From: Prorocentrum cordatum
Taxonomy: Eukaryota; Sar; Dinophyceae; Prorocentrales; Prorocentraceae
Length of the DNA stretch: 57,365 bases
Direction of reading: 5' to 3'
Assembly (NCBI GenBank): GCA_963575745.1
Contig: CAUYUJ010008602.1
Location: 70,001-127,365, forward strand
The position numbers were made by a program, and so were the translations under genes. Below the pieces are notes generated by a model that was not told the origin of the DNA, made no database searches, and worked only from the letters and a program-made list of their open reading frames with translations. Positions 43,949 through 52,854 of this stretch are shown here, in pieces (positions within the stretch are counted from its first letter, which is position 1; every line of letters begins with the position of its first letter).

Positions 43949-44947
43949 GGGTTCGCCGCCTCAGGCAGGGGACTGTCGCACTTGTCTGTGGCAGCAAGGG
44001 AGGTCTGGGTCTGTCTTTCTCCCCCGCTCGCGAGGACAAGTTCTCTGGCCTGTCCTGGGGCGAGACGATCTCCGGCCGCCTCACAGCCGACGGGCGCCCT
44101 GGGACGGGGCGCGACGCAGTTGTTGAGCATCAGGAGGAGCAGAGGAGCAGCAACAACTCATTATTATTATCTATCTCTCGCACCCCGCGGCCTTGGTCCT
44201 TCTGCCCCTCCACCGCTCTATGTTCCCCCCTCCCTCACGATCGTCCTCTCCCATCGTCATCCAGCTCTTCCTCCTCCTCCTCCTCCTCCAGCTCCTCCGC
44301 CGACTGCTCGGTGCCAAGGCGGGCGCGCACGGGGTCTGGCAAGATGGACGTGGGTCCTTCCTCCTCTCGTCCTCTCGGTCGGTGCGCCTCCTCTTCGTCA
44401 TCCTCGTCCTTCTCTTGCCCCCCCGAGCTTGCCGCCGACGTCCACGCATCACCGCAGGGCTGCCGGCGGCTCTCCACCGCTGCGGTCCGACACTTGCGAA
44501 ACAGCACGAACATGGAACCCTTGACCACGTCTTTCTCCAGCAGCCTGCAAGCCAGATCGATCTGTGATGGCCCCCGGGCCCGATGCGAGAACAGACCGGC
44601 AACGCCCAGATCTCGGGGGCTCCTCCCGTGTCCACCAGCGCCGCTGGGGCACGGCGCCGAGGCCTCTGCGGTCCTCCAGGCCATGCGCGACACCTCCTGC
44701 CACGGGGGGGGGGGCAGAGCCGGGCACCGGTGCGCCGCCGCGCGCCCGCGCGCGGGGGCGCGCGCCCCGCCGCGGCGCGGCACCGCCGCGAGTCCGTGCT
44801 TCCAGCGGCTCGGCAGGATGACGAGCCCCGGGCTGCACAACGCGGCGTTTGACGCGGGCCCCTGCACCCGAGGCCTCAGGGGCCTGCTCAGAAATGTCGC
44901 GGTTGGCCCCCCCCAGGAGCGGGCGAACAGATGACAGCATGATTTAT
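43949..44947. other. Intergenic, nothing identified
   Basis: GC-rich with a short TCC run near 44270-44300. Open frames on both strands without recognised domains. Confidence 0.4.
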
Positions 44948-45085
44948 GATCTTAGGCTTTCGGAGCTTCGCACCCTCTGGCGGCGCCTCTAGCGCCGCCC
45001 CTGGCGCGCTCCGCGCGCCGGGGGAGGGGGGATCAGCACCGATCCAAGACAGCCGATCGGATTTCTGGAGAGCTGATGCTCCTGC
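44948..45085. mobile_element. Foldback/MITE-like element, family B copy 3 (decayed ends)
   Basis: Shares CTGGCGGCGCCTCTAGCGCC, CCCTGGCGCGCTCCGCGCGC and GATCCAAGACAGCCG with family B; the outer TIR is badly eroded. Confidence 0.6.
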
Positions 45086-45427
45086 CTGTTCTTGCCCCCC
45101 TGCGGCCAAGGCGATGCAAGAAGGACCCGCTTTGGGCTCGGGAAGGGCTCTTTGGTGTTTGGGCGGTCCTTCCAGTCGAGGTGTCCAGAGAAGCCCCGTT
45201 CGTTCCTTGTGCAGCTCTCCTCGTGGCAGCACGGTGGCTGCGTGCTCGGAGATGGGGCGCCCGCCCCACCCCCCGAGGAAGCGGGCTGCGGCCGCGTCGT
45301 GGTCTTGCGAGGCGGCGCCTGACACGAGCCATGCAGCAGCAAGAGAGACACCGGAAGCGCGCACGCCACAGGGAAGGGAGGGGACGGATGCGCCCCCCTT
45401 CCCCTTTCGGCACCTGCGTGCAGCCGC

Positions 45428-45600
45428 AGGTCAGGAGGGAAAGAAGCACACAGACACAATTCATCGTCGACGTCCAGTAAAATACGGGAAAATATGGGAA
45501 TTGCGGGGGAAGACCAAAACCCAGAAAGTATGGGAAAATACTGGGATCCAGTGATTTATGTGCATTTATTTGCGCGTCCCAGGGCCCCTTCAGCAATGGG
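45428..45600 (+). repeat. Interspersed repeat, AAATATGGG family copy 3
   Basis: GCACACAGACACAATTCATC, AAATACGGGAAAATATGGG, GGGGAAGACCAAAACCCAG, GTGCATTTATTTGCGCGTCC and CAGGGCCCCTTCAG. Confidence 0.75.
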
Positions 45601-45737
45601 GGGGGGGCGGGCGAGAGCGGCTGTGCCGCCGCGAGTCGACTCGTCGGAGGCCCGAGGCGCGTCCGCAGGCGGGGCGGCGAAGCCGGCGCCCAGGAGCAGG
45701 GTGTGGAATCGGACCAGGGGCAGGACGCAGCGGAGGA

Positions 45738-45818
45738 GAAGAAGAAGGAGGAGGAGGAGGAGGAGAATGAGGAGGAGGAGGAGGAGGAGGAGGAGGAGGA
45801 GGAGGAGGAGGAGGAAAA
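45738..45818. repeat. (GGA)n microsatellite tract
   Basis: GGA with GAA/AAT interruptions. Confidence 0.95.
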
Positions 45819-45929
45819 GGACGGGGATGACGATGGCGACGACAGAGAAGACCGGCAAAATATAACACCCAATAATGACAGTCATTTGTCGTACACAGCA
45901 CCCCGCAGCTGCGGATAAGAGGGAGGGGG

Positions 45930-46010
45930 CGGGCGAGGGGTGGGTCGCGGGGGGGTTGCGGGCGGGTCACGGGGTTGGTCGCGTGTTGGTCGCGAAGGGG
46001 TCGCGGGCGA
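45930..46010 (+). repeat. GGTCGCGGG-type short tandem repeats
   Basis: About six imperfect 10-12 bp units of GGTCGCGGGxxG / GTTGGTCGCG. Confidence 0.7.
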
Positions 46011-46164
46011 GATCGACGACAGCAAGGCGGGGACGACGACGACGACGACGTTCTGGCCACGGAGTCCCACTTCAGCCACGCACCCAGGGACAGTGGGTGA
46101 CCATTCGCCGCCCTCACTCTGATAATAATTTAAGCTAGCGTGGACCCCAAAGAGTGATTTCTTG

Positions 46165-46697
46165 CAGCATATGCGGTGCAATCCAGGTCGTACAGCCAAT
46201 GTGGGGCAGTCCAGGTGGTGCAAGCCATGCATTGTAGTGCCATCTATATGGCGCAAAGCAGTTCTAGGCAGTGCCTTGCAATGCAACGCAAAGAAAAGCA
46301 ATGCATAGGAATGCATTGCAATGCAAAGCAGGGCATTGCACGGCAAATCAATGCGAAGCAATGCCCGGCAGTGCAAAGCAATGCACTGCAAAACGAAGCA
46401 ATGCGTAGCAGTACGCTGCAATCCAAAGCAAATTCAAAGCAACGCAACACAATGCAAAGACATGCAGAAATTCACAGCCACGCGACGCTTGGCGGAGACG
46501 AGCCGGCTGGGTCGCCACTGGGTCTTCGCGGCGACGGCGGCGACGGGCGTCGACGAGCCGGCGGGACCGCCACCGAGACCCGGCGGCGACGGCGGCGAAA
46601 GGGTGGCGCTGAGTTGGCTGGATCGCCACCAGTGCCCAGTTGTTTGAGAGTACAAGGAATAGCTCCAAGTGCAAGCACTGTCTGGGGAAAAGCAATG
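46165..46697 (+). repeat. Left unit of a ~0.7-kb tandem repeat hosting the retrotransposon
   Basis: Block order: ATGCGGTGCAATC units, AATGCAAAGCAATGC-type array (46280-46465), a CGGCGACGG/GAGCCGG minisatellite (46490-46610), then GAGTACAAG and GGGGAAAAGCAATG. The same order recurs at 53868-54790. The element interrupts this unit at 46697/46698; the rest of the unit resumes at 53690. Confidence 0.8.
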
Positions 46698-46795
46698 TTA
46701 GTGCGGAGTGTGCTTGCAAACGGGCACGGGATTGAGGGGCCCAACGACGTGTTCACCGTGCTCCCCTGTATTCCATTATATATTCGCTCAAGCTT
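46698..46795 (+). repeat. Split direct repeat A1
   Basis: TTAGTGCGGAGTGTGCTTGC to GCTCAAGCTT. Matches A2 (53399-53498) with one substitution and a 2-nt gap. It marks the element's 5' end and probably holds the promoter, which is not identifiable by sequence. Confidence 0.95.
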
Positions 46796-46811
46796 TCACA
46801 GGTTCGCTCGC

Positions 46812-47282
46812 ATGGGCCTCCCGCGCGGGCCCCTGACTGCCGCGGCGGCGGCCGCGGTCCATGTGGCGGTGGCGTTAGGGCTCTGGAGCTCAACACCCAC
46901 GCCCACCTGCCCGCAGCCGGTGTGCCCGGCCCCCTTCTGCCCGGCGCTGGTCTGTCCCGACTGCGTGTCGGCGGCAGGGGTTCCGGACCCGGGGCCGCCC
47001 GGGGGCTCTGCGGCTCTCGGACTGGGCGAGGTGCCCGAGGAGCTGGCGGAGATCCGCTCGGCGGCGGTCCGCCTGGAGGAGCAGCTGGCGTTGCTGCAGA
47101 CGGCGCTCGAGGCGGCTTGGAACGCCTGGCCGCTTCTGTGGGTCGTCGTCGGCGGGGCCGTGAGAGACGTGGTGGGTCGGCTGACCGAGAGGTGCCGTCG
47201 TCGCCATGTTGTCGGACAGGAAGTACCAGCTGTTCTCCTCCAGCGGCCTCGCCGTGCAGGAGGAGTTGAAATTTATGCGTGA
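46812..47282 (+). CDS. ORF0: small membrane/Cys-Pro protein of the retrotransposon
   Basis: A 156-codon ORF opening 16 nt after repeat A1. I start it at 46812, the first in-frame ATG inside the element, because the longer upstream frame runs into the flanking repeat. An N-terminal hydrophobic Ala/Val stretch (residues about 8-20) is followed by five Cys in CPxPVCPxPFCPxxVCPxC spacing, then a Glu/Leu-rich possible coiled coil (about 70-100) and a second hydrophobic segment (about 103-118). It overlaps the Gag-like ORF by 77 nt in another frame. Function unknown; the membrane topology is inference. Confidence 0.55.
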   Translation: MGLPRGPLTAAAAAAVHVAVALGLWSSTPTPTCPQPVCPAPFCPALVCPDCVSAAGVPDPGPPGGSAALGLGEVPEELAEIRSAAVRLEEQLALLQTALEAAWNAWPLLWVVVGGAVRDVVGRLTERCRRRHVVGQEVPAVLLQRPRRAGGVEIYA

Positions 47283-48822
47283 GCTCGGACCGGGCAAGCG
47301 GTTCGCTCTGTGGTATGAGGACGACACCTACTGGCACGAGCGGGTAGCGCTGGCGGAGGTGAGGTCCGGAGTGTGGATCATCGTCACTCCCGATGGCGAC
47401 CGCCACTCGGAGAACATTCGGTGCCGTCGTGGTACCTCGGGGGCGGTGCAGGCTGTGCACCTCGTCCCCGGCGCGGAGCTTCTGGACCCGATGAAGGGCC
47501 ACTTCTACAAGTTCCGCGCCGCGCTCGACGCGTCCGAGCTGGTGGAGCAGATCAAGCTGGCGGAGGGCGAGTCGTTCAAGATCACCAGGCGTCGGCGGCC
47601 GGCGCCCGAGGCCATCACTCTGTGGGACGGCCAGGACGTCGAGTACCAGGCGCTGATGGACTCGGACGGGACGCAGCTCGTGCCGCTGGTGGTGGACGAC
47701 GGCCGCGCGGCGCCTGGCGCTGCGCCAGGCGCGGCGGCCCTGCCGCTTGCCGCGCCGGCCGGCCCGCCACCGGACGTCACGTGGCTGATCATCGACCCGG
47801 TGCATCCCGATTTCGGGCGTGAACGGCACCCGTCCCCTGATGCTGAGATGGCGGGTGAGTACGCGATGGCTCTGGATGTCAATCGTCGGCCGGTGCCAGT
47901 GAAGCGCGTGCCGATCTCCGACGTCGCGACCTTCCTTGACGTGGTGCACATGCGGGTGCGCAAGACCTTGGATGACGAGGCTGCCGCCGTGAAGGCGGAC
48001 GGAGGGCTGGAGGGCCGTTTGAACGATGCCCTAGACGGCGGCACAAAGACGCCCCCGGCCGGCGAGGATGCGAGGGCCCTGACGGTGAGCTACGACGAGC
48101 ACGGGGAGCGCCACAAGGACTGGCGGTCAGTCTGCGCGGAGATCTCGTACAGCCGCTTCGGTGACTGGGAGAAGTACCATGAGGGGCCTCCTGTGACGTT
48201 GCCGTTGTTCAAGAACATCCAGCGTCAGGGAGGCGACCCCCGCCTGTTCTTTCCCATCTGGTGTCGGGATTCGGGCGTGAGCCCGCAGGAGCGCACGGGC
48301 ATCGAAATGAAGCTGCTGCTGGAGATCCTCTACCTGAGCGGCTGCTACGACCAGGTCAACGGCCCTTCCTTGGCGAGCGTCGAGGCCTTGTCGAGGAGGG
48401 TGTGCCAGATCATCGAGGCCTACTCGACAGGGATCCCGGGCCGCGCCAACTGGGAGGGCGTGAAGCACTTCATGCCGCTGGCCAATGCGGCCTCAGTTGT
48501 GCCTCCAGAGCTCCGCTCTCACGCTCATCGTCGCGCGAAGGAGGAGGCGGAGATCGAGAACATGCGACTGAAGGCGCGTGGCCTGCAGCCTGCCGCGGGC
48601 GTCGAGGGCAGCCAGCCGACCCTCCCCGGCCCGGGAGGGGGCGGCCGAGGTGGCGGCCCTAAGGGCGACCCGAAGGGCGGCGGACGTGGTGGCGGCCCGA
48701 AGGGAGGAGCTGGCGCGGAGGCGGGGAAGGCTCAGGCCCCGGGGCGATGGTCGGGGCCGGCGCCGGTCGTGGTCGAGCCGACGCTGGAGGCCCAGACCCG
48801 GCGGTTGACGACGAGCGTGTGA
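47206..48822 (+). CDS. Gag-like protein of the retrotransposon
   Basis: A 538-codon ORF in the position of gag, between ORF0 and pol. Residues about 335-430 contain a compact helical segment including NIQRQGGDPRLFFPIWCRD and IEMKLLLEILYLSGCYDQVN. I associate this type with dinoflagellate retroelement proteins, from general familiarity and not from a search. The C-terminus (about 460-515) is Gly/Arg/Lys-rich with RGGGPKGG repeats and is probably nucleic-acid binding; there is no CCHC zinc knuckle. Expected role is a nucleocapsid-like coat for the element RNA. The stop at 48822 lies within the overlapping next frame (pol N-terminus), so downstream translation needs reinitiation or frameshifting. 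Confidence 0.75.
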   Translation: MLSDRKYQLFSSSGLAVQEELKFMRELGPGKRFALWYEDDTYWHERVALAEVRSGVWIIVTPDGDRHSENIRCRRGTSGAVQAVHLVPGAELLDPMKGHFYKFRAALDASELVEQIKLAEGESFKITRRRRPAPEAITLWDGQDVEYQALMDSDGTQLVPLVVDDGRAAPGAAPGAAALPLAAPAGPPPDVTWLIIDPVHPDFGRERHPSPDAEMAGEYAMALDVNRRPVPVKRVPISDVATFLDVVHMRVRKTLDDEAAAVKADGGLEGRLNDALDGGTKTPPAGEDARALTVSYDEHGERHKDWRSVCAEISYSRFGDWEKYHEGPPVTLPLFKNIQRQGGDPRLFFPIWCRDSGVSPQERTGIEMKLLLEILYLSGCYDQVNGPSLASVEALSRRVCQIIEAYSTGIPGRANWEGVKHFMPLANAASVVPPELRSHAHRRAKEEAEIENMRLKARGLQPAAGVEGSQPTLPGPGGGGRGGGPKGDPKGGGRGGGPKGGAGAEAGKAQAPGRWSGPAPVVVEPTLEAQTRRLTTSV

Positions 48823-48833
48823 GGCGCGTCGCC

Positions 48834-49493
48834 ATGCTGCCGCTCTTCCCCATTCCTCTCGCCCCCGCGCCCACCATGCCCAGCGGACGTGGCCGACAGG
48901 CCTCGGGCCTGAGAGGCCATTTGCGACGACTGAATGCAGACGTGAACGCAACTGTGAACGCTTTGAATTGGATGGCTGGGGATCGACATCGGCCCGAGTA
49001 CGGGCCACCACGCACCCCAGAACAGGCTAGTGTGCATGCGCGCGTGCGAGGAAGGGTTTTGTCCCTTTTGACCTCGGACGTCGCGATCCCTAGCCGGCGA
49101 GCGGCTTCTCTGGAGCTGCTGCACGGCCGAGCTGTGTATGATGCAGAGCCCGGTGGACACAACCTTGCCAGTTTCTCAAATGTTGCCTCTGTGAGCCTAC
49201 CAGACAGCCTCGTAGGCGCCCCCTCGGTGCAGGAGGTTGTGGGCCCAGAGGCAAGCCAGTACTTGGAGCAGAACTACGAGCGCACGCTGCGCCCCTCATC
49301 GGACTTTTTGGAGCGACAGGAGTCGCTGCCCCCCAATAACTCCTTATTGGGACCCTGTGCTTTCTCGCAGCCGCCGCAAGTTTCTGCGGCTGATGCGGGC
49401 GCTCTTGCGGGTCGGGCTGGTCACGATTTTGCCAGCTGGCTTGTCGCGGGAGCAAGTCGGTATGTTCTTTGTAAAGAAGACCGGCAAAAGTAA
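48834..49493 (+). CDS. Pol N-terminal segment upstream of the RT, frame broken from the RT
   Basis: This frame is also open back to an ATG at 48747 inside gag; the ATG at 48834, just after the gag stop, is preferred. The useful part ends near 49328 (ELLHGRAVYDAEPG to RTLRPSSDFLERQ). From there the continuation expected before an RT (TPYWDPVLSR) is in the next frame (+1), starting right after a run of six C at 49329-49334. Sequence beyond that in this frame to 49493 looks out of frame. Either one base was gained in the homopolymer or a +1 shift occurs there. Role: linker/N-terminal part of pol; no protease motif seen. Confidence 0.6.
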   Translation: MLPLFPIPLAPAPTMPSGRGRQASGLRGHLRRLNADVNATVNALNWMAGDRHRPEYGPPRTPEQASVHARVRGRVLSLLTSDVAIPSRRAASLELLHGRAVYDAEPGGHNLASFSNVASVSLPDSLVGAPSVQEVVGPEASQYLEQNYERTLRPSSDFLERQESLPPNNSLLGPCAFSQPPQVSAADAGALAGRAGHDFASWLVAGASRYVLCKEDRQK

Positions 49494-52400
49494 GAGTCGT
49501 CTCATCATCGACGCGCGTAGGGCAAACAGGCGATTCGCTGAGCCCCCAGGAGGCCATCTCTGTTCTTCGGAGAGCCTCGCTAGGATCGAGGTCGCTCTCC
49601 CTCCAGGTTGCTCCAGTCTCACTCCTGATCAACTTCGTAGCGCCCAGATGTCCCTGGGGCTGGCGGATGTAAAAGACGCGTTTCATCGTTTTCGTCTTCT
49701 TCCGGGACTGGCCAGTTATTTTGGTCTGGGTGTTGCCGCGGCTGGGGAGTTGAACGCAGTGGGCGATATCGTCGGCGGAAAGATCTTGGGGATCGATGAC
49801 TGCATCGACATCTGTTGGGCGTCTCTTCCAATGGGGTTCCCATGGTCTCTTTACTTCTGTCAGCAGGCCGGGGAGCATCGTCTGGGTGGAGTCCCTGGCC
49901 TTCGAGATTCGGTCCTTCTTCGAAATCGCGGTAAGCCAGGGGTCTTCAGCTTCGTCGAGTCGGACACGGGCCACGAGAAGGGGGTGGTCCTGGAGGGCTC
50001 AGGGGTCTGTCATTACATCTACGTCGACAACCTGGGTGTTCTCTCATGCGACCCCTCCCACACATCGACTCTTCTGTCCGACGCGGCGGCCCGCTTTGAG
50101 GAGGCGGGTTTGGTAACCCACGAGCACGAGGTGAGCGTCAATTCCGTAAAGGCTCTTGGGACTCACGTGGATCTTGAGGGGCTTGGAGTCTCGTTCGCAC
50201 CTGCTAGGCTGTGGAAAGTGCGTCAGGGGGTCCTTTACGCCCTGTCGTGTCGGAAGCTGCCCGGTCGGGTCTGGGAGGTGCTGTTGGGTCACCTCACATT
50301 CTGTGCGCTGACCAATCGTAGCATGATGAGCGTCTTCAGGAGTATCTACGCGTTCATAAATAAGTACTACGCTACACCCATGCCTTTGTGGGGCACGGCT
50401 AGACAGGAGATGTCGACTGCAGCCTCTCTGTTGTTCTTGATGGATGCTTCGTGGACTTTACCTTGGTCCCCAAGCGTCGTGGCGACTGACGCCTCAGAGG
50501 GGGGGTTCGGGGCCACGGTCTCGGAGTGGGACACTCAGGACGTCTCGGAGGTGGGGAGGATCTTGGAGAGAGGTCGTTTCCGAAGGCTTCCTGGAGTTTC
50601 TGCTCGGGCCAGGTTTTTCGGAAGCTTGGGGGAACTGGGGTCCGACGAGGAGGAGAGCGAGTCTGAGCGGCCGTACGACGTCGACTCGGGTTTTCCTGAG
50701 GTCCCCCATGCAGTACTCACGAGGGCCCGCTGGAGCACCCTTCTGGCAGGTCCGTGGAAATATTTTGACGAGGGCATCTTTACCTTGGAAGCCAGGGCCC
50801 TGCTGTTGGGATTCCAGGCGCTGGTGAGCGAGTACCAAGTCAGAAACGCGAGGGTGCTCTTCTTGGTTGACAACATGGGGGTATGCCTGTCCTTCGCCCG
50901 GGGGCGCACCACGGACTTCCGGGCCCTGATGTGTATGAGACGCATGGGATCGTGGTGCTTGGCTCTTGGGCTGCGTGCATGTTTTCGATGGATACCTTCT
51001 GAGTGGAATACGGCTGATGAACCCTCTCGTCGCTTCTCATTAGAACATGTTGGCTCACGTTCTGTTCCCGACGTTGCTGGCGCTTCTGGCATCGTTCAGT
51101 ACCCACTCAAATGTGATGATGAGAGGGCCGACTCTTGGGCCGGCCCGGGCTGTTCCTCGGGCGAAAGCGCGGCCAGGCCTGCTGCCAGCGGGGTCGGCTT
51201 CTGCGCCCTCAACGCCAGTGGCTTCGAGGAGTTTGGTGGCGACAGTGTCAACACCTTCACCCCGCAGGCCGACCCTTCTCCGTCGCCCACCGCCCGGGGA
51301 CACGCTGGTGGCGAAGCTCGAGCAGGCCCCGAAGGAGCACAACGCGCCGGCCCTCGACGAGCTGAACGACGAGGAGGCCTCGAACGTGGTCGAGGAGAGC
51401 GACGCGACCTCCGACACGGTCCAGGCCCGAACGCGGCCTGCCCGCCGCACGCGAGTGTTGGCGGCCCCACGTCTGAAGCGAGCACGCCAACCCGTGGGAG
51501 CAAGCCGCCTACAAGGACTGGGCCTCCTGCCGCTGGAGTCGAGCGCGGTGCAGTCGAAGACGGAGATCCAGTACTGCGAGGCGGTGAGCACGTGGCGAGC
51601 TCGGGCCCGCGAGTTGGGCGAGCCTCTCGGCGTGGCTGCCGAGGTGGACGCCTCGGTGGCGCGGCAGCTTCAAGAGCTTTTCGACCAGGGCGAGAACCTC
51701 AGCAAGGGCGAGAAGCTCGTGGCCGGGTTGGAGCATTTCCTGCCCGAGTTCGGACGCCACGGTGGCCTTCATCTATCCCGCTGTTATCGAGCCTTGAAGG
51801 GATGGAGGCGCCGCTGTCCGCCGCGATCGCGCCGCCCCCTGGCCTTCAGCATCTGGGCGGCCATCATTTGGGAGCTGTGCCGTGCCAACTTCTGGAACAT
51901 GGGGATCTACACGCTGCTCATGCCGGTGACCTACATGCGGCCGTCGGAGCCGCTGAAGTTGTTGAAGGAGGACCTCTTGGCACCAGCGCACGGACTCTCT
52001 GCCTCATGGATCTGCTTCGCTTTTCGGCAAGAGCGGGGAGTGGCGTCCAAGACGTACGCGACGGACGAGAGCATCGACCTGAGTTGCAAGTGGGTGCCCT
52101 ACCTGTCGTCGGTGGTGGCGGCGCTCCGGGCTGGGGACCCGAAGTCCAAGGTCTTCAACTTTACGTACAGCAGCTACACGCACCAGTTCAAGATCGCCTG
52201 CAAGAAGCTCGGGCTGACGGCCGTGCCTTATCAGGCACGGCACTCAGGCGCCTCCATCGACTCCGCCATAAAGTACCGCACGAGAGCCGAGATCAAAAGC
52301 AGGGGAAGATGGAAGGCGGACAAGTCGGTGTTGAGGTACGACAGCAAGGCCAAGATCGTCGAGAGCGTGGACAAGCTGACCGGCTCGTTGGCGTCTCACG

Positions 52401-52854
52401 TGCACAGGTGCGAGCTCCAGCTCGGGGCCCTTTTGTGCGGCCAGATCGACCCCTCGGCCATCGCGCCGCCCGTCATCCAGAGCTCAGCCCCAAAGAAGCG
52501 ACGCCGTACCTAGCTGATCTGTTTGGTGGCACAGGCGGCGTAGGGCGCGCGGCGGGCAAGTGCGGTATCCGAGCCCGCCTGTGGGACAAGTCCATCTCTG
52601 ACTCTCTGGACCTCACGGTCCTGAAGAATATCCGGCGCCTGTGCTCAGAGGCTAAAAGCAATATGCTCGTGGCGGTCATGATCGCTATTGAATGCCGTTC
52701 GCGGGGTATTGCACGCCGCAGAACCAATGTGATCCGCTCGCGATCCGAGCCCTGGGGAGTTACCATGCCGGCCAAACCTTTCTCGGCCAACGACATAAAG
52801 GCCTTCAGGACCGGAAATCTCCAGGCCCAAAGGATCCTCAAGCTTATCAGGTAG
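49237..52854 (+). CDS. Reverse transcriptase - RNase H - (methyltransferase N-half) ORF
   Basis: A 1205-codon frame. The RT proper starts near residue 33 (TPYWDPVL). FFVKKTGKSKSRLIIDARRAN is the finger motif (residues 77-97); motif A is LADVKDAFHRF with D144; motif B is SLPMGFPWS (about 195-203); motif C is YVDN at 262-265, where most RTs have YxDD. RNase H follows: D418 (ATDASEGGFGA), E518 (TLEARALLLG), D545 (LVDNMGV), D594 (WNTADEPSR). From about residue 605 to 1085 the frame stays open across the recombinase gene, which is read one base later; this stretch is Pro/Arg/Gly-rich and domain-free. At residue 1091 LADLFGGTGGVG begins a methyltransferase-like domain, cut by TAG at 52852-52854. 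The RT-RH-MT frame overlapping YR is the DIRS1/PAT arrangement. The ATG at 49237 is formal; see the upstream frame. Confidence 0.88.
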   Translation: MWAQRQASTWSRTTSARCAPHRTFWSDRSRCPPITPYWDPVLSRSRRKFLRLMRALLRVGLVTILPAGLSREQVGMFFVKKTGKSKSRLIIDARRANRRFAEPPGGHLCSSESLARIEVALPPGCSSLTPDQLRSAQMSLGLADVKDAFHRFRLLPGLASYFGLGVAAAGELNAVGDIVGGKILGIDDCIDICWASLPMGFPWSLYFCQQAGEHRLGGVPGLRDSVLLRNRGKPGVFSFVESDTGHEKGVVLEGSGVCHYIYVDNLGVLSCDPSHTSTLLSDAAARFEEAGLVTHEHEVSVNSVKALGTHVDLEGLGVSFAPARLWKVRQGVLYALSCRKLPGRVWEVLLGHLTFCALTNRSMMSVFRSIYAFINKYYATPMPLWGTARQEMSTAASLLFLMDASWTLPWSPSVVATDASEGGFGATVSEWDTQDVSEVGRILERGRFRRLPGVSARARFFGSLGELGSDEEESESERPYDVDSGFPEVPHAVLTRARWSTLLAGPWKYFDEGIFTLEARALLLGFQALVSEYQVRNARVLFLVDNMGVCLSFARGRTTDFRALMCMRRMGSWCLALGLRACFRWIPSEWNTADEPSRRFSLEHVGSRSVPDVAGASGIVQYPLKCDDERADSWAGPGCSSGESAARPAASGVGFCALNASGFEEFGGDSVNTFTPQADPSPSPTARGHAGGEARAGPEGAQRAGPRRAERRGGLERGRGERRDLRHGPGPNAACPPHASVGGPTSEASTPTRGSKPPTRTGPPAAGVERGAVEDGDPVLRGGEHVASSGPRVGRASRRGCRGGRLGGAAASRAFRPGREPQQGREARGRVGAFPARVRTPRWPSSIPLLSSLEGMEAPLSAAIAPPPGLQHLGGHHLGAVPCQLLEHGDLHAAHAGDLHAAVGAAEVVEGGPLGTSARTLCLMDLLRFSARAGSGVQDVRDGREHRPELQVGALPVVGGGGAPGWGPEVQGLQLYVQQLHAPVQDRLQEARADGRALSGTALRRLHRLRHKVPHESRDQKQGKMEGGQVGVEVRQQGQDRRERGQADRLVGVSRAQVRAPARGPFVRPDRPLGHRAARHPELSPKEATPYLADLFGGTGGVGRAAGKCGIRARLWDKSISDSLDLTVLKNIRRLCSEAKSNMLVAVMIAIECRSRGIARRRTNVIRSRSEPWGVTMPAKPFSANDIKAFRTGNLQAQRILKLIR
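51047..52513 (+). CDS. Tyrosine recombinase (YR, integrase) of the retrotransposon
   Basis: A 488-codon ORF in the frame one base after RT-RH, overlapping it throughout. Residues 1-160 are Ala/Pro/Arg-rich linker. The catalytic core begins near 165 (SSAVQSKTEIQYCEAV). Motifs: YMRPSE with Arg298 (box I), PYQARHSGASID with Arg398 (box II, where the usual His of HxxR is Tyr395), Trp422 in RGRW (the His/Trp position) and Tyr431 in LRYDSKAK, the expected nucleophile. So R-(Y)xxR-W-Y is complete. The C-terminus APKKRRR is a likely nuclear localisation signal. The enzyme would insert a circular DNA intermediate by site-specific-type strand exchange, which explains the absence of a target duplication. 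How it is expressed (reinitiation near the RH end or a shift) is not shown. Confidence 0.88.
   Translation: MLAHVLFPTLLALLASFSTHSNVMMRGPTLGPARAVPRAKARPGLLPAGSASAPSTPVASRSLVATVSTPSPRRPTLLRRPPPGDTLVAKLEQAPKEHNAPALDELNDEEASNVVEESDATSDTVQARTRPARRTRVLAAPRLKRARQPVGASRLQGLGLLPLESSAVQSKTEIQYCEAVSTWRARARELGEPLGVAAEVDASVARQLQELFDQGENLSKGEKLVAGLEHFLPEFGRHGGLHLSRCYRALKGWRRRCPPRSRRPLAFSIWAAIIWELCRANFWNMGIYTLLMPVTYMRPSEPLKLLKEDLLAPAHGLSASWICFAFRQERGVASKTYATDESIDLSCKWVPYLSSVVAALRAGDPKSKVFNFTYSSYTHQFKIACKKLGLTAVPYQARHSGASIDSAIKYRTRAEIKSRGRWKADKSVLRYDSKAKIVESVDKLTGSLASHVHRCELQLGALLCGQIDPSAIAPPVIQSSAPKKRRRT

Noticed and set aside
46753-47949. 398-codon reverse ORF over ORF0 and gag
   Set aside because: Antisense shadow of strongly GC3-biased coding sequence; Arg/Pro/His-rich with no domain.
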